From Spinacia oleracea (lineage: Eukaryota; Streptophyta; Magnoliopsida; Caryophyllales; Amaranthaceae), in NCBI RefSeq assembly GCF_020520425.1, contig NC_079487.1:112502141-112566140 (forward strand): a DNA stretch of 64,000 nucleotides, in the 5' to 3' direction. Every line of letters starts with the position of its first letter. Within the stretch, counting starts at the first letter, position 1. Shown in pieces: positions 1 through 10,825 of the stretch. The notes beneath the pieces are model-generated. The model did no database searches and was not told the DNA's origin. It saw only the letters and a program-made list of their open reading frames with translations. The position numbers and the translations under genes are program-made.

Positions 1-319
1 GGGTTTCAAACAACTGATCAATGCGACTTATCCAATCCTCGAACTCAACTGGATCGGGCTTTCCATCATAGGACGGTGGGTTAAGCGACGAAAAGTTCTT
101 GAACATCGTTGCGCTCTCGTTCCCACTAACATCTTTCTTTTTTCGAGAATCATGGACTAATTCGGCCAACATTGCACTCACATTTTCCAATCGTTCCATC
201 CTTTCCTCATGGCCATTAACATGGACATACTCCTCGTGAGTAATGTCGTTATCATCGTGAACATGATGCTCGTTGCGAGCTCCGTTGGTAACATCGTTGA
301 TAGCATCAATGGTCGACAT
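1..319 (-). CDS. Ty3/gypsy gag polyprotein, N-terminal part, runs off window
   Basis: An open frame on the minus strand starts at the ATG at 319 and stays open for 106 codons to the window edge. The first ~60 residues are polar, with a His/Asp-rich stretch and an Arg/Lys cluster (DSRKKKD). They are followed by NPPSYDGKPDPVEFEDW, the classic entry to the retrotransposon gag (capsid) domain of plant Ty3/gypsy elements. Gag proteins assemble the cytoplasmic particle in which the element RNA is reverse transcribed. The frame lies downstream of a primer site and LTR in the same orientation, as expected. No stop or frameshift is seen in the visible part; the rest of gag-pol lies outside the window, so integrity cannot be judged. 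Confidence 0.8.
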   Translation of the reverse strand, partial: MSTIDAINDVTNGARNEHHVHDDNDITHEEYVHVNGHEERMERLENVSAMLAELVHDSRKKKDVSGNESATMFKNFSSLNPPSYDGKPDPVEFEDWISRIDQLFET

Positions 320-535
320 TCTGCATAACATATCTTATCAGATTGAAGCGAAATAATAATATAAAATAAACCCTTTGATCCCGTTCCTACACTCACACTC
401 ATATTCATTTTAACTTAGCAAGATTTTAGAACATTCTTTTTAACTCATTCCTTAAAATTCTTCACTTAAAGCCTAATGAATTCTATTCGTGCCAAAACCC
501 GTAAGGTTTAGCACTTATGGTCCAGAACCTTTGCT
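320..535 (-). other. Untranslated leader of the gypsy element
   Basis: About 215 bp between the primer-binding site and the gag ATG. No coding signal. This is the usual place for the packaging region and the 5' leader of the genomic RNA. The role is inferred from position. Confidence 0.5.
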
Positions 536-548
536 CTTGATACCAAAC
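536..548 (-). other. Primer-binding site (initiator Met tRNA type)
   Basis: On the minus strand, right after the LTR end, the sequence reads TTGGTATCAAGAGC. It closely matches the complement of the 3' end of plant initiator tRNA-Met (TGGTATCAGAGC) with one extra A. This position and complementarity mark the start of minus-strand DNA synthesis in plant LTR retrotransposons. Confidence 0.75.
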
Positions 549-1730
549 TGTAACGCCCCGACCTCTAATTCAATAATTAAAGCATAATTAGCAGCGGAAT
601 TAACCTAATTGGTCGGGACATTACCGGCCGTAACTTCCTTTTCGGAAATTACAAGGCAAACATCAATCATAATCCTTTAAATACTCCAAATTATATATAT
701 AATAATAATCCTTTAATATTATTAAAATGAAACTACATAACTTACTAAGAGTCTTTAATTAACACTATTAAACTATTAAAACTGTAAGCATAAACTAGGT
801 GGATGATAATAAAGTGAAACTCCTCGCCACTACTCGTGTCCATCATCCCCCGCAGTACCTAAAACGGAAAACAAAACGGTGAGCCGAAGACTCAGTAACG
901 AACTATTCTAGCAGCGTAAATTCATTTCAATTCATTTTATTTAATAACACAGGGAGAATAGAATAAGTAACACATTTAATAAAACATCATATTCACTTCA
1001 TTCATAAACTTTGCAATTTAACATGCTAGTTGTCGGCAAGTACGAACCGTGAAGGAATTCTCCACTGGGCCTGGGCCCATAAGAGCCTGGGCTCATCGTA
1101 ACATGGGGCCTGGGCCCTGAGCCTGGGCTCATAAACCATGGGAGCCTGGGCTCGTAATCCATGGGTGGACAGGTGTCCGTGGTGCATGCATGACCGATAG
1201 ATAGGAAGATGGTAGTTTATATACCGCCAGACAAACTATGTCTTTCACTTTCATTTATCATGTTTTATGTATTTTTACTAAGCCTTGACTTGTATTTCAG
1301 TTGAAATAACATAACTCATTTAACTCATAAAACATCATTTTGATCCTGGGATCAATAAAATATCAATTCTTTCATAGCATTGCATAAACATCATTTTATG
1401 AGAAAACTCAATCAAATCATATTATAGGAAACAATTCAATCAAATCATATTTCATCCCACAATCCATAAAACACATCAAAACATTTAATTCATAAATTCA
1501 ATCATAACGTCATAATTTCATAATACATTTATAAGGGGATTGTGGGTACTAGCAATAGCCGTTACCTCACTTCCGCGATTTGCTAAGGGTTTTCGTTGGT
1601 TCGTTCGTCCTGAGCTCCGAGTCCAATTTCTTAAAAATATTAAATAATTGAATTAGTACCAAATTGATAGATAATTTAACTTAATAATTTCAAAACTTTA
1701 TAATTAACCAATTTTCTAATAATAATGTTA

Positions 1731-1732
<2 letters not shown>

Positions 1733-1782
<50 letters not shown>
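1733..1782. repeat. (TA)n microsatellite
   Basis: About 24 uninterrupted TA units inside the gypsy LTR. Likely length-variable between individuals. Confidence 0.95.
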
Positions 1783-1786
<4 letters not shown>

Positions 1787-3082
1787 CATAGTTTTAATGA
1801 AAATATAATAAAACGCCAATTTTAGTGAAGAATATAATTAATTGAAATTTCAATCGAAAAAAATGTATATATTTTCCTTAATTAATTTACACGAAAATCT
1901 TATTTAAATTTTGTCCTTGATAAATCCATTTAGTAACTTATTTTAGTTAAATCGATAACATAATTTAAAATCAATATTTTATAAAATCATAAATTTTATA
2001 CGTAATGAATTTTTAAATAACGAATTTTAATGAAAATATTATTAATCTAATTTTCAATCAAAATATATAAATATTTCATAAGTTGATTTTCATGAATATT
2101 ACTTAAATTCCGTTTTTGTTGGATAAAACTAGTAATTTATTTAATTAAAATGATTAACTAAACCTGAAAAATATTAAACCATTTATTAGTAAATATTTAA
2201 ATCATAAACATTATCAAAACATGCAAATTCATAATTTTGGAAATCTGAAATTAACAAATTAGCTCAAACTCACCCAAAGGCCCAACTGAAATGGCCCAAC
2301 CTCAAAATGGGTTTGAGGGAAATAAAAACAAACTCTTAAAATCTGATTTTTGGTTTTGGTTTTCTGAGAAGGAGGCACGAGCAGGGGAGGGGAGCACGGT
2401 ACAGGGGAGCACGAAAGAAGGAGAGGATGGAGGGTGGTGGCTGGGTTGGGATTCGCCGGTATTTCGACAACGATGGTGGAGGTGGTTTAACGGCGGCGGA
2501 GCAGTTAAGGGGAGGTGGTGAGTGGCGCGACGAAAGGAAGAAACAGGGGAGTTTGGTGTGGGGGTTGGTGGCGGCGGATGGGCTCGGGTCCTGGGTGGCG
2601 CAGAAACACCGGAACCTCGCCGGGAGGCGCTGGTGATGGTGGTTGTGCAGCGACGGCACAAGGAGGAAAGGGGAGGGGTGCGCGAAGCCGCGAACAGGGG
2701 AGGGAGGACAGGGGAGTGCGAAGAGAGCAGGGGAGGTGAGGTGGTGCTTGCGGTGGGTGTGGCGACGGTCGTGGTTGATCAGGGTGGTTGGGATGGTGAT
2801 AGGTGGCAGGCAAAGGTGGTGGTAGACCGTGGTTGTAGTGATCGTTGTTGGTGGTGGTGGTTCGAGCAATTGGAGGAATAAGGGGGAATGGTTTTCAGTT
2901 TTGTGAATTGATTTTGGGTTGAGAAACAAAAGGTGTTGTCTGATTATAAAATCAAGAAGAGTGAAGAACAATGTGCATTCCTTGGGCTCCAAGGAGTGAA
3001 TTTGGACAGCATTTGAGGGAAGGAAGGAAGTATTGACTTCCTGGTTTGAGCGTGGGGAGCAAGAAAAATAAAGCTGACATTT

Positions 3083-3086
<4 letters not shown>

Positions 3087-3129
<43 letters not shown>
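3087..3129. repeat. Homopolymer T tract of about 43 bases
   Basis: Uninterrupted T run inside the gypsy LTR. No flanking LINE or SINE tail features were recognised, so it is treated as simple sequence. Length is prone to sequencing error. Confidence 0.9.
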
Positions 3130-3133
<4 letters not shown>

Positions 3134-3387
3134 ATAATAAATTCACAATATTTGGCCAAAAATCCAGAATTTGTAATAAAATGTTTAATTAAAATAATTC
3201 CTTAAAAATAAATAAATTATCGTTAACGAAATTAAATAATTTCGGTTTATAAATTTATCGTTTAAAATAATTCGTAAAAACGATTAAAATAACGAAATTC
3301 GATTATTCGTAATTTAATTAAAACGAAATTAAGTTAATAAATATATTTAATTTTAATAAATCGAATTTAAAATTCCGGGGTATTACA

Positions 3388-4137
3388 TGTCGGAATCGGA
3401 AATAACATCGGAAACGTAAATATTGTTCGAATCGAAAATAAATTCCGGAATCGAAAAACGAATCGAAAGCACGACGAGCGACTGACCGGCAAGCAAGCCA
3501 GCCTATCGCTCGACGAGCCAGCGCCAGGCCTAGCGCCCAGCGCATGCGCCGCGACCCAACCCGCATCAAGGCGTGGGAGGCAAGGCAGCCAGCCAGCGAG
3601 CAGCTCGCATCATGGCGTGGGCGGCAAGCAAGCAAGCAGCCCACAACTTTGGCGTGTGCGACAAGAAATGCTTGGGCACTAAGGCTACTTGCGTGGCAAG
3701 TAGCTTGGCCACAAGCTATTCGTTTTCCTTATCCTACTTAGTTTAGAACTTTATGATAATCCTAATACCTAAGTATTTGGATGTTTCCAAAACATAAGTA
3801 TTTGAGATTAACTTAAATCCTAATTTTAAGGGTTTTAGTAAATCTAATTCTAGTAGGATATGACTACCCTATTTCCCTATAAATATATGATCCATGATCA
3901 TAAATTTATACATACATCACAACTTGAATTCAATAAATTTAGTATTATTGCCTATCACTTATTGTGAGTTCCCGAGTGCATAAAAACCTTAGATTACATC
4001 CTAGTTGGTTGAACCTAAGGGAGACCCGAACGTGCTGTGGACTATCTATGGAGGGGCGACATTTGGAGCTCTGTACTTGCTCTTGCTCGGTTCGAGATCA
4101 GCTAGGGAAGGCACGCATCTCATTGTATGTATACTAA
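3388..4137 (+). mobile_element. Copia-type LTR, left fragment (split by insertions)
   Basis: AT-rich sequence with a GC-rich patch (3470-3720), a TATA box (TATAAATA, 3878-3885) and then a U5-like stretch. It ends at the target duplication ACTAA (4133-4137), where a gypsy remnant is inserted. The LTR resumes at 6660 and finishes just before a mutated primer-binding site at 6746. The beginning of the LTR lies outside the window, beyond the minus-strand gypsy element. The copia assignment comes from the primer site and from the reverse transcriptase scrap downstream at 13.7 kb. Confidence 0.55.
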
Positions 4138-4349
4138 TGTAATTCCTGTATTAACTTTAAGTTTCGGGAAGAACCTTCTTTTAAGGGGGATAGATTGTAA
4201 TATCCCAATATTTTATAATTTGGTAAAATATATTTTATAGTAAAAATGTTATTATTTCCGTTTTTAGTTAGTCCTCTTTTAATATTTTCAGAAAGTTTAA
4301 AAAGAGCTATTTTAAATTTAGTAGGACTCTAATTATAAACAATACACAC

Positions 4350-4475
<126 letters not shown>

Positions 4476-5202
4476 GTTATTTAGTCTTTGTTAACCCTAA
4501 ACCTTAATGTGGTGATAGTGCAGCCGTTTTCATCTCGTTTTGCATGAGATTAAGATTATCACATATTCACGGGCAAGCTAATCATAATTATATTCCCAAT
4601 CATGTTTCATACCCATTTAGCCTTTTATCAATTTCACATCATCATGTATATTCATCTCACGTGGTAATTGATTATGAAATATTTAATCAGATTTCATGAG
4701 TATTCGTCTTCAACCTTACCCGCATGCTAGTCGAAGCAACCAGATCGTTGTAAGCCTGTATCCGAATCTCATTTTTACACGATATCTGAAATATCATTAT
4801 TATTTCGGAAAGGTAATCACATTTAGTCCCTTCTAATTGTTCGTGTAAATTATTAGTTGTAATCACACGCACTTAGTCTATTCAAGTTATTTGTACATGC
4901 TAATTGTAATCACAAGCACTTAATCTCTCGAATTGTTATGTGTAGCATTAATTTTAAATTTGTAATCATACCAATTCTTTGGAGAGTTTATCTATATGTA
5001 TCATTGGAGTTGTATTTATTATACATGTTTATCTGACTTTAGATGCGATGATTTCTTATTACAATGTTAATGTGTGTGTTTGCGATTATCATAAATGGGT
5101 GTATGATACTTTGGTACAGCAATCCGTGAGTTTGATACTTTTCGCTAATGGTCATAGACTCATAGTTATGTAGATTTTATTTATTATCATTTAGGGAGAA
5201 TA

Positions 5203-5553
5203 TAAATTTGGTAATATTAATCTAACCTTTGGCCGATTTTCTTTTATTAATCCCACCTACGACATATTTTTTAATAATCCCACCTTTACTACCCGACGAC
5301 TTTTATTGGGCTTAAGTGGTCGGTAATCGGTGAAAAAGTCAACGAGATGGTGATGAATTGATGATGATGACTGAATATATCGAGAGAGCGTACTGCCATG
5401 TAGAGAAATAATGCCGCTTACAACAGTTTTATGACATGTTGGGCCCAATAAAAGTTGTTGGGTAATAAATGTGGGATTATTAAAAAATATGTCGTAGGTG
5501 GGCTTAATAAAAGAAAATCGGTCAAAGGTTGGATTAATATTACCAAATTTTCC
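5203..5553. mobile_element. MITE with ~100-bp terminal inverted repeats
   Basis: The left arm (about 5204-5310) and right arm (about 5446-5551) are near-perfect inverted copies. Both contain TTGGTAATATTAATC, CACCTACGACATATTTTTTA and GGGCCCAATAAAAG-type blocks; the short centre is unrelated. A 25-bp direct repeat beginning GGAGAATATAAATTTGG lies at 5195-5219 and 5554-5578. It overlaps the left arm, so the exact boundary and duplication length (8-9 bp or longer) are ambiguous. No coding capacity. Superfamily not assigned; the duplication length would fit hAT or Mutator. Confidence 0.75.
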
Positions 5554-6659
5554 GGAGAATATAAATTTGGTAATATTATAAGTATGCAGGATTTAATCGC
5601 ATGTATTCTTGGGATCGTTTAGAGGTTTTGTTTGGGTACTGATGTTGTTTTCCGAAAATATTTGAGATGTTTCATAGACAAACTATGTCGTATAATATTA
5701 TTTGGGAATTTGTGCCGTTGTTGAGAAGTATAGATTATTAAACCCAAATGGGTATTGATCATGTTGATCAGATTATGAGAAATGGTTTGAGAATAATTAT
5801 TGTTTTTGGTTTGAGGCTCAACGTTATATACCTTAGTCCTTGGCATGTTGGTAAGGAGATGATAACCATTAGTAGAGGAGCAAGATACAATCTTTATTAT
5901 TTTCTTAATATCCCCAAAGTGGGATTTGGTCCAAAAGTGACCTTGACTTAGAGAGTCTTTCTAGTAGCTATTGAGAGTTTCAAGTTTTTATACTTGTTGG
6001 TTTATTATTCGAATTACCCATGTCCAAGGCTAGGTATAGAACAAAGAGCAAATATGGAACCTATTGGTTTGAGTACGTTTAGTAGAGGAAAAGATCATAT
6101 TAATATATTTGAGGTTCATAGGAAGAGAATATTTATAGTTTCCATAGAGTATGGAGTTAGTTTTATCTTTGGGATCGTATTTGAATGTAGTTTCATACTA
6201 CATTATTTACATGAGACTTTATTATTCTATTTTAGTATGTTTCTGTTTGTAACAGGTGATTACTCAGCTTTTTGCTGACGTGTGTGTTTATTTGCTATGT
6301 GTGTTTGCGGCCATGTCTTCTTCCTATGATGGCCCTGCGACGATCCTTTTGGAATTTGTCCTCTATGGTGAGCAGTCAATATTAACTGGAGCAGATTGAT
6401 CGTGAAAGATCGCAATTCAAGATGAAGGAGCTCAAGTGTTATCGTATAGTCTTTTATGACAGTTTAATACTTTTCAGTTGTAAATAGACCACCTAGTAAT
6501 CGAGTTGTAATAGTTTAAGTTTTGTAAGCCTTAGCACTCGACAATGTGATCAAGTGTGGCGGTGATGCCTCCGATTTAGGTGTAAGCTTCCGCAATATTT
6601 AAAAGTATGTATTATTTCTTATTTATTTAAAGTTAGTAAATCGGGGGTGTTACAACTAA

Positions 6660-6759
6660 ATTATGCTAATTGATTACGTGGAAACTAATTTGGATTCTGG
6701 CTTTATGGTTTTTCCGCATAAATTAATTTGTTCATAACCTAACAGTGATATCACAAGCC
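6660..6759 (+). mobile_element. Copia-type LTR, right end, and primer-binding site
   Basis: Continues the split LTR after the ACTAA duplication and ends AACA at 6744. Right after it, TGATATCACAAGCC (6746-6759) is a mutated form of TGGTATCAGAGCC, the initiator tRNA-Met primer site used by plant copia elements. The mutations show an old, inactive copy. Confidence 0.6.
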
Positions 6760-8237
6760 TCTAATTAATTGCATAATCAATTTTCGTTAACATGGATAAA
6801 ATTTTATAAATTTCCAAAGAACTAAAGGGGTGAATTGGTGAAATTAATTGTAAATTCATGCGATTATTTAATTATATGTTTGCATGATTTTCGCCAGTTT
6901 TGTCAATAATGATTGGAATCTTATGTTTTTATAGTGTATTCGGCATGTAAACGACGTTTTAGATTTTGACAAAAAATTATTTTCGGCCGAACCCAGAATT
7001 TCCAAGTTCGAAGCCTAACTATGACTTTTCGAAGGTTTTAGTTTTTCAATTCGAATGCAAAATTTGTAATTTTTATGATGTTAAATTAAATATTTGTGAT
7101 GTTGTATGTAAATCGTGAATTAATAATTGACATACTTCATATGTTTAACAATTTTAAGGATTAAATTCGTTAATTATGCAACCTAATTTGTAATTATAAT
7201 TAATTCGTTGAATATTCAAATAATTTGGAATTTGATCTGATTTTCATAATTAATTGATAATTTTATTATTAGGATCCTATGATTAAAAACCACCATAAAA
7301 TTTGTTAAAATTTGAATCTTTAAAATTTTATAACTTAGATTTTATGCCTAGAATCCATGTAATCGGAAATTGTTTTAGTTAATAAATTTCCAACTTTTTG
7401 CCAAATTTTAAGAAATTAATGTTTTACTAAATTTTCATAATATTTAAAATATAAAATTTTTAATTTTTTATAAAACGTTCACGATCTTGCACGTACGAAC
7501 AAGGCCGCAAGGGCCAAGAATATACGGGTGCCCTTCGTGGCCGTTGCTGCCTCGCGTGGGCACACAACATACGAGCGATGGATACTCGTGATGTGCGTTG
7601 CGCTGTGTGGCACGCAAGAGCGCAGGGGAGCGCGCGACACGAAGGTGTTGTGTGTGCAGGCATGTGCGAGCGAAGCAAAGGCTGCGACGAGCTTGCGAGC
7701 AGCGGCAACGCGCCAACGCGCGATGGGTCGAGGCAACGAGCGATGGCCTTGTGCCTCGCTGCTGCTCTGTGCTGCTTGGTATGATACAAAGCGCGCGACG
7801 AGCAGACCCATGGGCGCTGCACTTGGGCACATGGTCCATGGTTGTTGCTGTTGCGTGGAGGCTTAACGAGGTATGGGTTGCATACCCATGGCCTTGCCTT
7901 GGCCCAATGGTGCACATTTATTTTTTCCGTTGAGCAACGAATTTAATTAATTTTAATTTCATGCTTGTAATTTTTCTCCGAATTTAATTTTGTTAGTTTA
8001 ATTAATATAATTAATTTTATGCTAAATGTTTAATAAAATTAAAACCATGAATAAATTATAATGAATTCATTTTAATCAACTAAAATAAATTTAAGGGATT
8101 TAAATTAAATATTATATGGGATTTAAAATTTTAATTAAATATGTAGTTTCCAATTGGACTTGGAAAAACATTTTTTATGTTTAATATTTAGTAAAGCATA
8201 TAATTCTTGGTTTAAGTGAGATTTTTTATTCATATAT
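6760..8237 (+). mobile_element. Copia element interior, non-coding leader region
   Basis: AT-rich sequence without a credible gene, interrupted at about 7480-7915 by a GC-rich patch. That patch gives overlapping open frames on both strands in several registers, with Ala/Arg/His-rich composition. No domain is recognisable in any of them, and CG-rich low-complexity DNA gives such frames by chance. It is placed in the copia interior only by position. Confidence 0.4.
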
Positions 8238-9919
8238 GTTTAACTCTTGATTTTTTTTTTGGTAAGCAAGTATTTGTATATATTATGCACAACAATTACA
8301 GATTAGTAACAAGTGGAACAACCCTCCACAGAAGCAAGTAAACAGGCAACAAGCCAAGCAAAACTACCCTTCAGCAAGGGTGCAGAACCAACTACTATCC
8401 TTAGTGCTAAGAACTTTAGGCAAAACAGAATGTAACCTATTACATGCACGACTCTTAATCATGCTACACACTTTATCTATGCAGCTAATCTGATTGTTCC
8501 ACAAAGAATTGTTCCTTTCTTTCCATATATGATAGACAGTACACCAGACAAAGGTATAATACACCCCTTTTCTGAACTTTGAGATGTTCCTCATGTGAAT
8601 CCATCTGATCAACTGAGGCAAACTGCAATTAGTGAGACTAATGTGCAGAAAACTGGCAATATTAGACCAACACTGATAGCTAAAGTGACAGCCAAAGAAC
8701 ATATGGTTATGGTTCTCAGTAGTAGCACCACACAGAAGGCATAAATCATCCATAGACAACCCAAACTGTCTTAATCTGTCTTTAGTGTTCAATCTTTCTA
8801 AAACAGCTAGCCAGGTGATAAATCTATGTTTAGCTTGGCCTAAACGACACCACACAACACTAGCCCAGTAAACTTTTGCAGCAGCAGGAAGAATCAACTT
8901 GCCATATGCTTTTTTGATTGAGTATTTCTGAATAGAACATAACTGAGCCTCAGACAGATGGGCTTTCATCAAATCTCTAACATAACATATAGACCTCCAG
9001 TACCAACTATCTGTGTTCTTGGGGGAATAATCCCACCATTGCTCCCCTTTGATGTATACAGAGAGAATCCACCTAACCCAGATATTATCTTTCTGAGTAG
9101 CAATCATCCACACATGTTTCCCCATAGCAGCTAGGTTCCATAGTTTTAAGTTAACAAGCCCCAACCCACCTTCATTCTTTGGTCTGCACAACTGTTTCCA
9201 AGCTACCTTACCAGGGCTACTAGAATCAGCAACACCCTTCCATAGAAAACATCTACAAATGCTATTGACAGATTTGAAGATACTTTTGGGAAGAATCATA
9301 ATCTGAGCCCAATATGTTTGAATAGTCATCAAAACAGATTGCACCAAGGTTAGCCTACCAGCAAAATACAGATTTTTAGAACTCCATGCTTTGATTTTGG
9401 TACACATTTTTTCCACAATTTTTTCACATTCAGCAACACAAATCTTCTTTGAACAAATTGGAATGCCTAGGTACCTAAAAGAAAGAACCCTTAGCAAATC
9501 CAGTCATGTCCAGAATTCTCTGCATTGTGGAATCACTCACACCAGAACCATACACTGAAGTTTTAGAAGGGCTTGCTTTTAAACCAGTGGAGAGAGAAAA
9601 CAGCTGAAAACCTTGCATCAACATATGTACTGAGTTAAATTCCCCCTTGCAGCACAGAATGATATCATCTGCAAAACACAGGTGATTCAATTTGATCTCA
9701 GTACACCTGGGATGAAATTTGAACTCCTTCTTCTCACCAACCAACACCAGAATTCTGGATAGATACTCAATACATAGAACAAAAAGTAAGGGAGAAAGAG
9801 GATCACCCTGCCTGAGCCCTCTTTTCCCTTCAAAGAAGCCATGCAAAGAGCCATTAATGGACAGAGAGAATTTAGGAGACCTCACACATTGCATCACCAA
9901 TTGAGTTTAACTCTTGATT
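8238..9919 (-). mobile_element. 5'-truncated L1-type LINE (copy A)
   Basis: Flanked by the 14-bp duplication GTTTAACTCTTGAT (8238-8251 and 9905-9918). The poly(A) tail is on the minus strand, seen as a T run at 8251-8260. The body encodes the second half of an L1 reverse transcriptase and the C-terminal zinc-binding region. The truncation point is 9904. Confidence 0.9.
8364..9900 (-). pseudogene. LINE ORF2 fragment: reverse transcriptase C-half and zf-RVT
   Basis: Two overlapping frames on the minus strand make up one broken gene. The first (from 9900) has RT motifs GLRQGDPLSPLLFVL and LCFADDIIL, the polymerase active-site box in which YADD is FADD. The second (about 9497 to 8364) starts at FRYLGIPICSKK and runs through the thumb region to the zinc-binding motif around CLLCGATTENHNHMFFGC. 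A frameshift near 9480 separates them. There is no endonuclease and no N-terminal RT, as expected from 5' truncation during insertion. Family members copy LINE RNA at nicked genomic DNA; this copy cannot. Confidence 0.85.
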
Positions 9920-9972
9920 AGGTCCTTATTCTTTTAAGGTTAACAAATTGATTAAAACTAATAAGGTCAAAT

Positions 9973-10825
9973 AATTTTTAGATTTTTTTTTTTGTGGCAA
10001 ATAAAGATTTTTTATTAACCAAAAGAGGAACAACCAAACAACACAGCAACACCACCAGCTCAGGACAGCCCCCAAGCTTTACACAACTCAATGTCTATCT
10101 TGTCTACAAGCAGCTCTAAACAGAATACGATTAACTACATTACTACAAGAATCTAACTTGTTGCTGAAAACCTTAGAGTTCCTTTGAATCCAGATTGCAT
10201 AAACTGACTCAACAAACAGAATGTTCCTGTAAGAGTCAGTAGCTTTAGTGCTTCTACTCTTCTTAGCCATCCACTCAACCAACTCAGGCCAATTCTGGTT
10301 CCACCTTTGATCATACTGAATTGCATCACATTGCTCCAGATTGCAGCATAATATTCACACTGAAAGAAAAGGTGGAGCAAAGTCTCTGGACTCTTCTGAC
10401 AAAGTACACACTGACCATCAATAGTCAGATTCCAACTCAATAGTCTATCTTTTGTAGCTAGCCTGTTTTGGAGAAAAAGCCAAACAATGAAGGCACTTCT
10501 TGGACTGGCCCTGGTGTTACAGATGATCCTTTTCCAACTCACTGGGGTAGCTTCAAGTTTAAGAAATTGATAAGCTTTGCAGATTCTAAACTTTCCACCG
10601 TGAACAAAACTTTGAACTCCTCCAACTTGAGCAAAAATGTCCCTCTGATGCCAAATTTTCCTCATAGACCAAGTTAGTCCATTAGGAACATCCATGGACC
10701 AGAAGTCTTTGTTTTTTATATAGTATCCATGCATCCACTTCACCCACATTCTGTCTTGCTTCATAGCCAAAGCCCAACAATGCTTCAAAACATCTGCTTT
10801 ATTCCAAATGGTAAATTTTTAGATT
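9973..10825 (-). mobile_element. 5'-truncated L1-type LINE (copy B)
   Basis: Flanked by AATTTTTAGATT at 9973-9984 and 10814-10825. The T run at 9983-9993 is the poly(A) tail of a minus-strand insertion. The 3' UTR end (AATAAA...CTTTATTTGCCA before the A tail) resembles that of the full-length LINE at 14.2-19.2 kb, so B and that element are probably related. Copy A has a different tail. Confidence 0.9.
10088..10788 (-). pseudogene. LINE ORF2 C-terminal fragment (zf-RVT region)
   Basis: The minus-strand frame from 10788 encodes the C-terminal part of an L1 polyprotein: a W-rich linker, ASPRSAFIVWLFLQNRLATK, then the zinc-binding CVLCQKSPETLLHLFFQC. A frameshift near 10200-10280 moves the last ~60 codons to another frame ending at 10088. 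It aligns by eye with the matching part of the complete LINE downstream (ASPKSVFITWLALWNRLPTR; CPLCSTMPESTGHLFFEC), which supports one LINE family. Confidence 0.85.

Larger units (their letters stand above)
549..3387 (-). mobile_element. 5' LTR (2.84 kb) of minus-strand Ty3/gypsy element
   Basis: On the plus strand the LTR runs from TGTAACGCCCCG at 549 to CGGGGTATTACA at 3387, so the termini are TGTAA...TTACA inverted ends. The primer site and gag lie on its left, which makes this the 5' LTR of an element on the minus strand. It holds repeats of GCCTGGGCTCAT (about 1070-1165), a TA array, a G-rich segment at 2360-2860 and a long homopolymer T tract. Proline-, glycine- or lysine-rich open frames in it are low-complexity artefacts. 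The right border abuts copia LTR sequence, so TGTCG (3388-3392) should be the target duplication found again beyond the left edge of the window. Confidence 0.7.

Noticed and set aside
2302-2992. Proline/histidine-rich open frames of up to 218 aa on the minus strand, with mirror glycine/tryptophan-rich frames on the plus strand
   Set aside because: They lie in the G-rich part of a gypsy LTR, overlap in many registers and have no domain. Low-complexity artefacts.
2944-3159. Poly-lysine frames
   Set aside because: Caused by the T tract at 3087-3129.
3318-3741. Ala/Arg-rich frames around 3.3-3.7 kb
   Set aside because: GC-rich patch of an LTR; frames cross the gypsy/copia insertion border.
5748-6278. 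Small plus-strand frames (67 and 94 aa)
   Set aside because: Inside a gypsy LTR, no motif, no splice or family signal.
7460-7933. Six overlapping frames of 68-151 aa
   Set aside because: Same GC-rich stretch read in all registers; composition-driven, no conserved domain.
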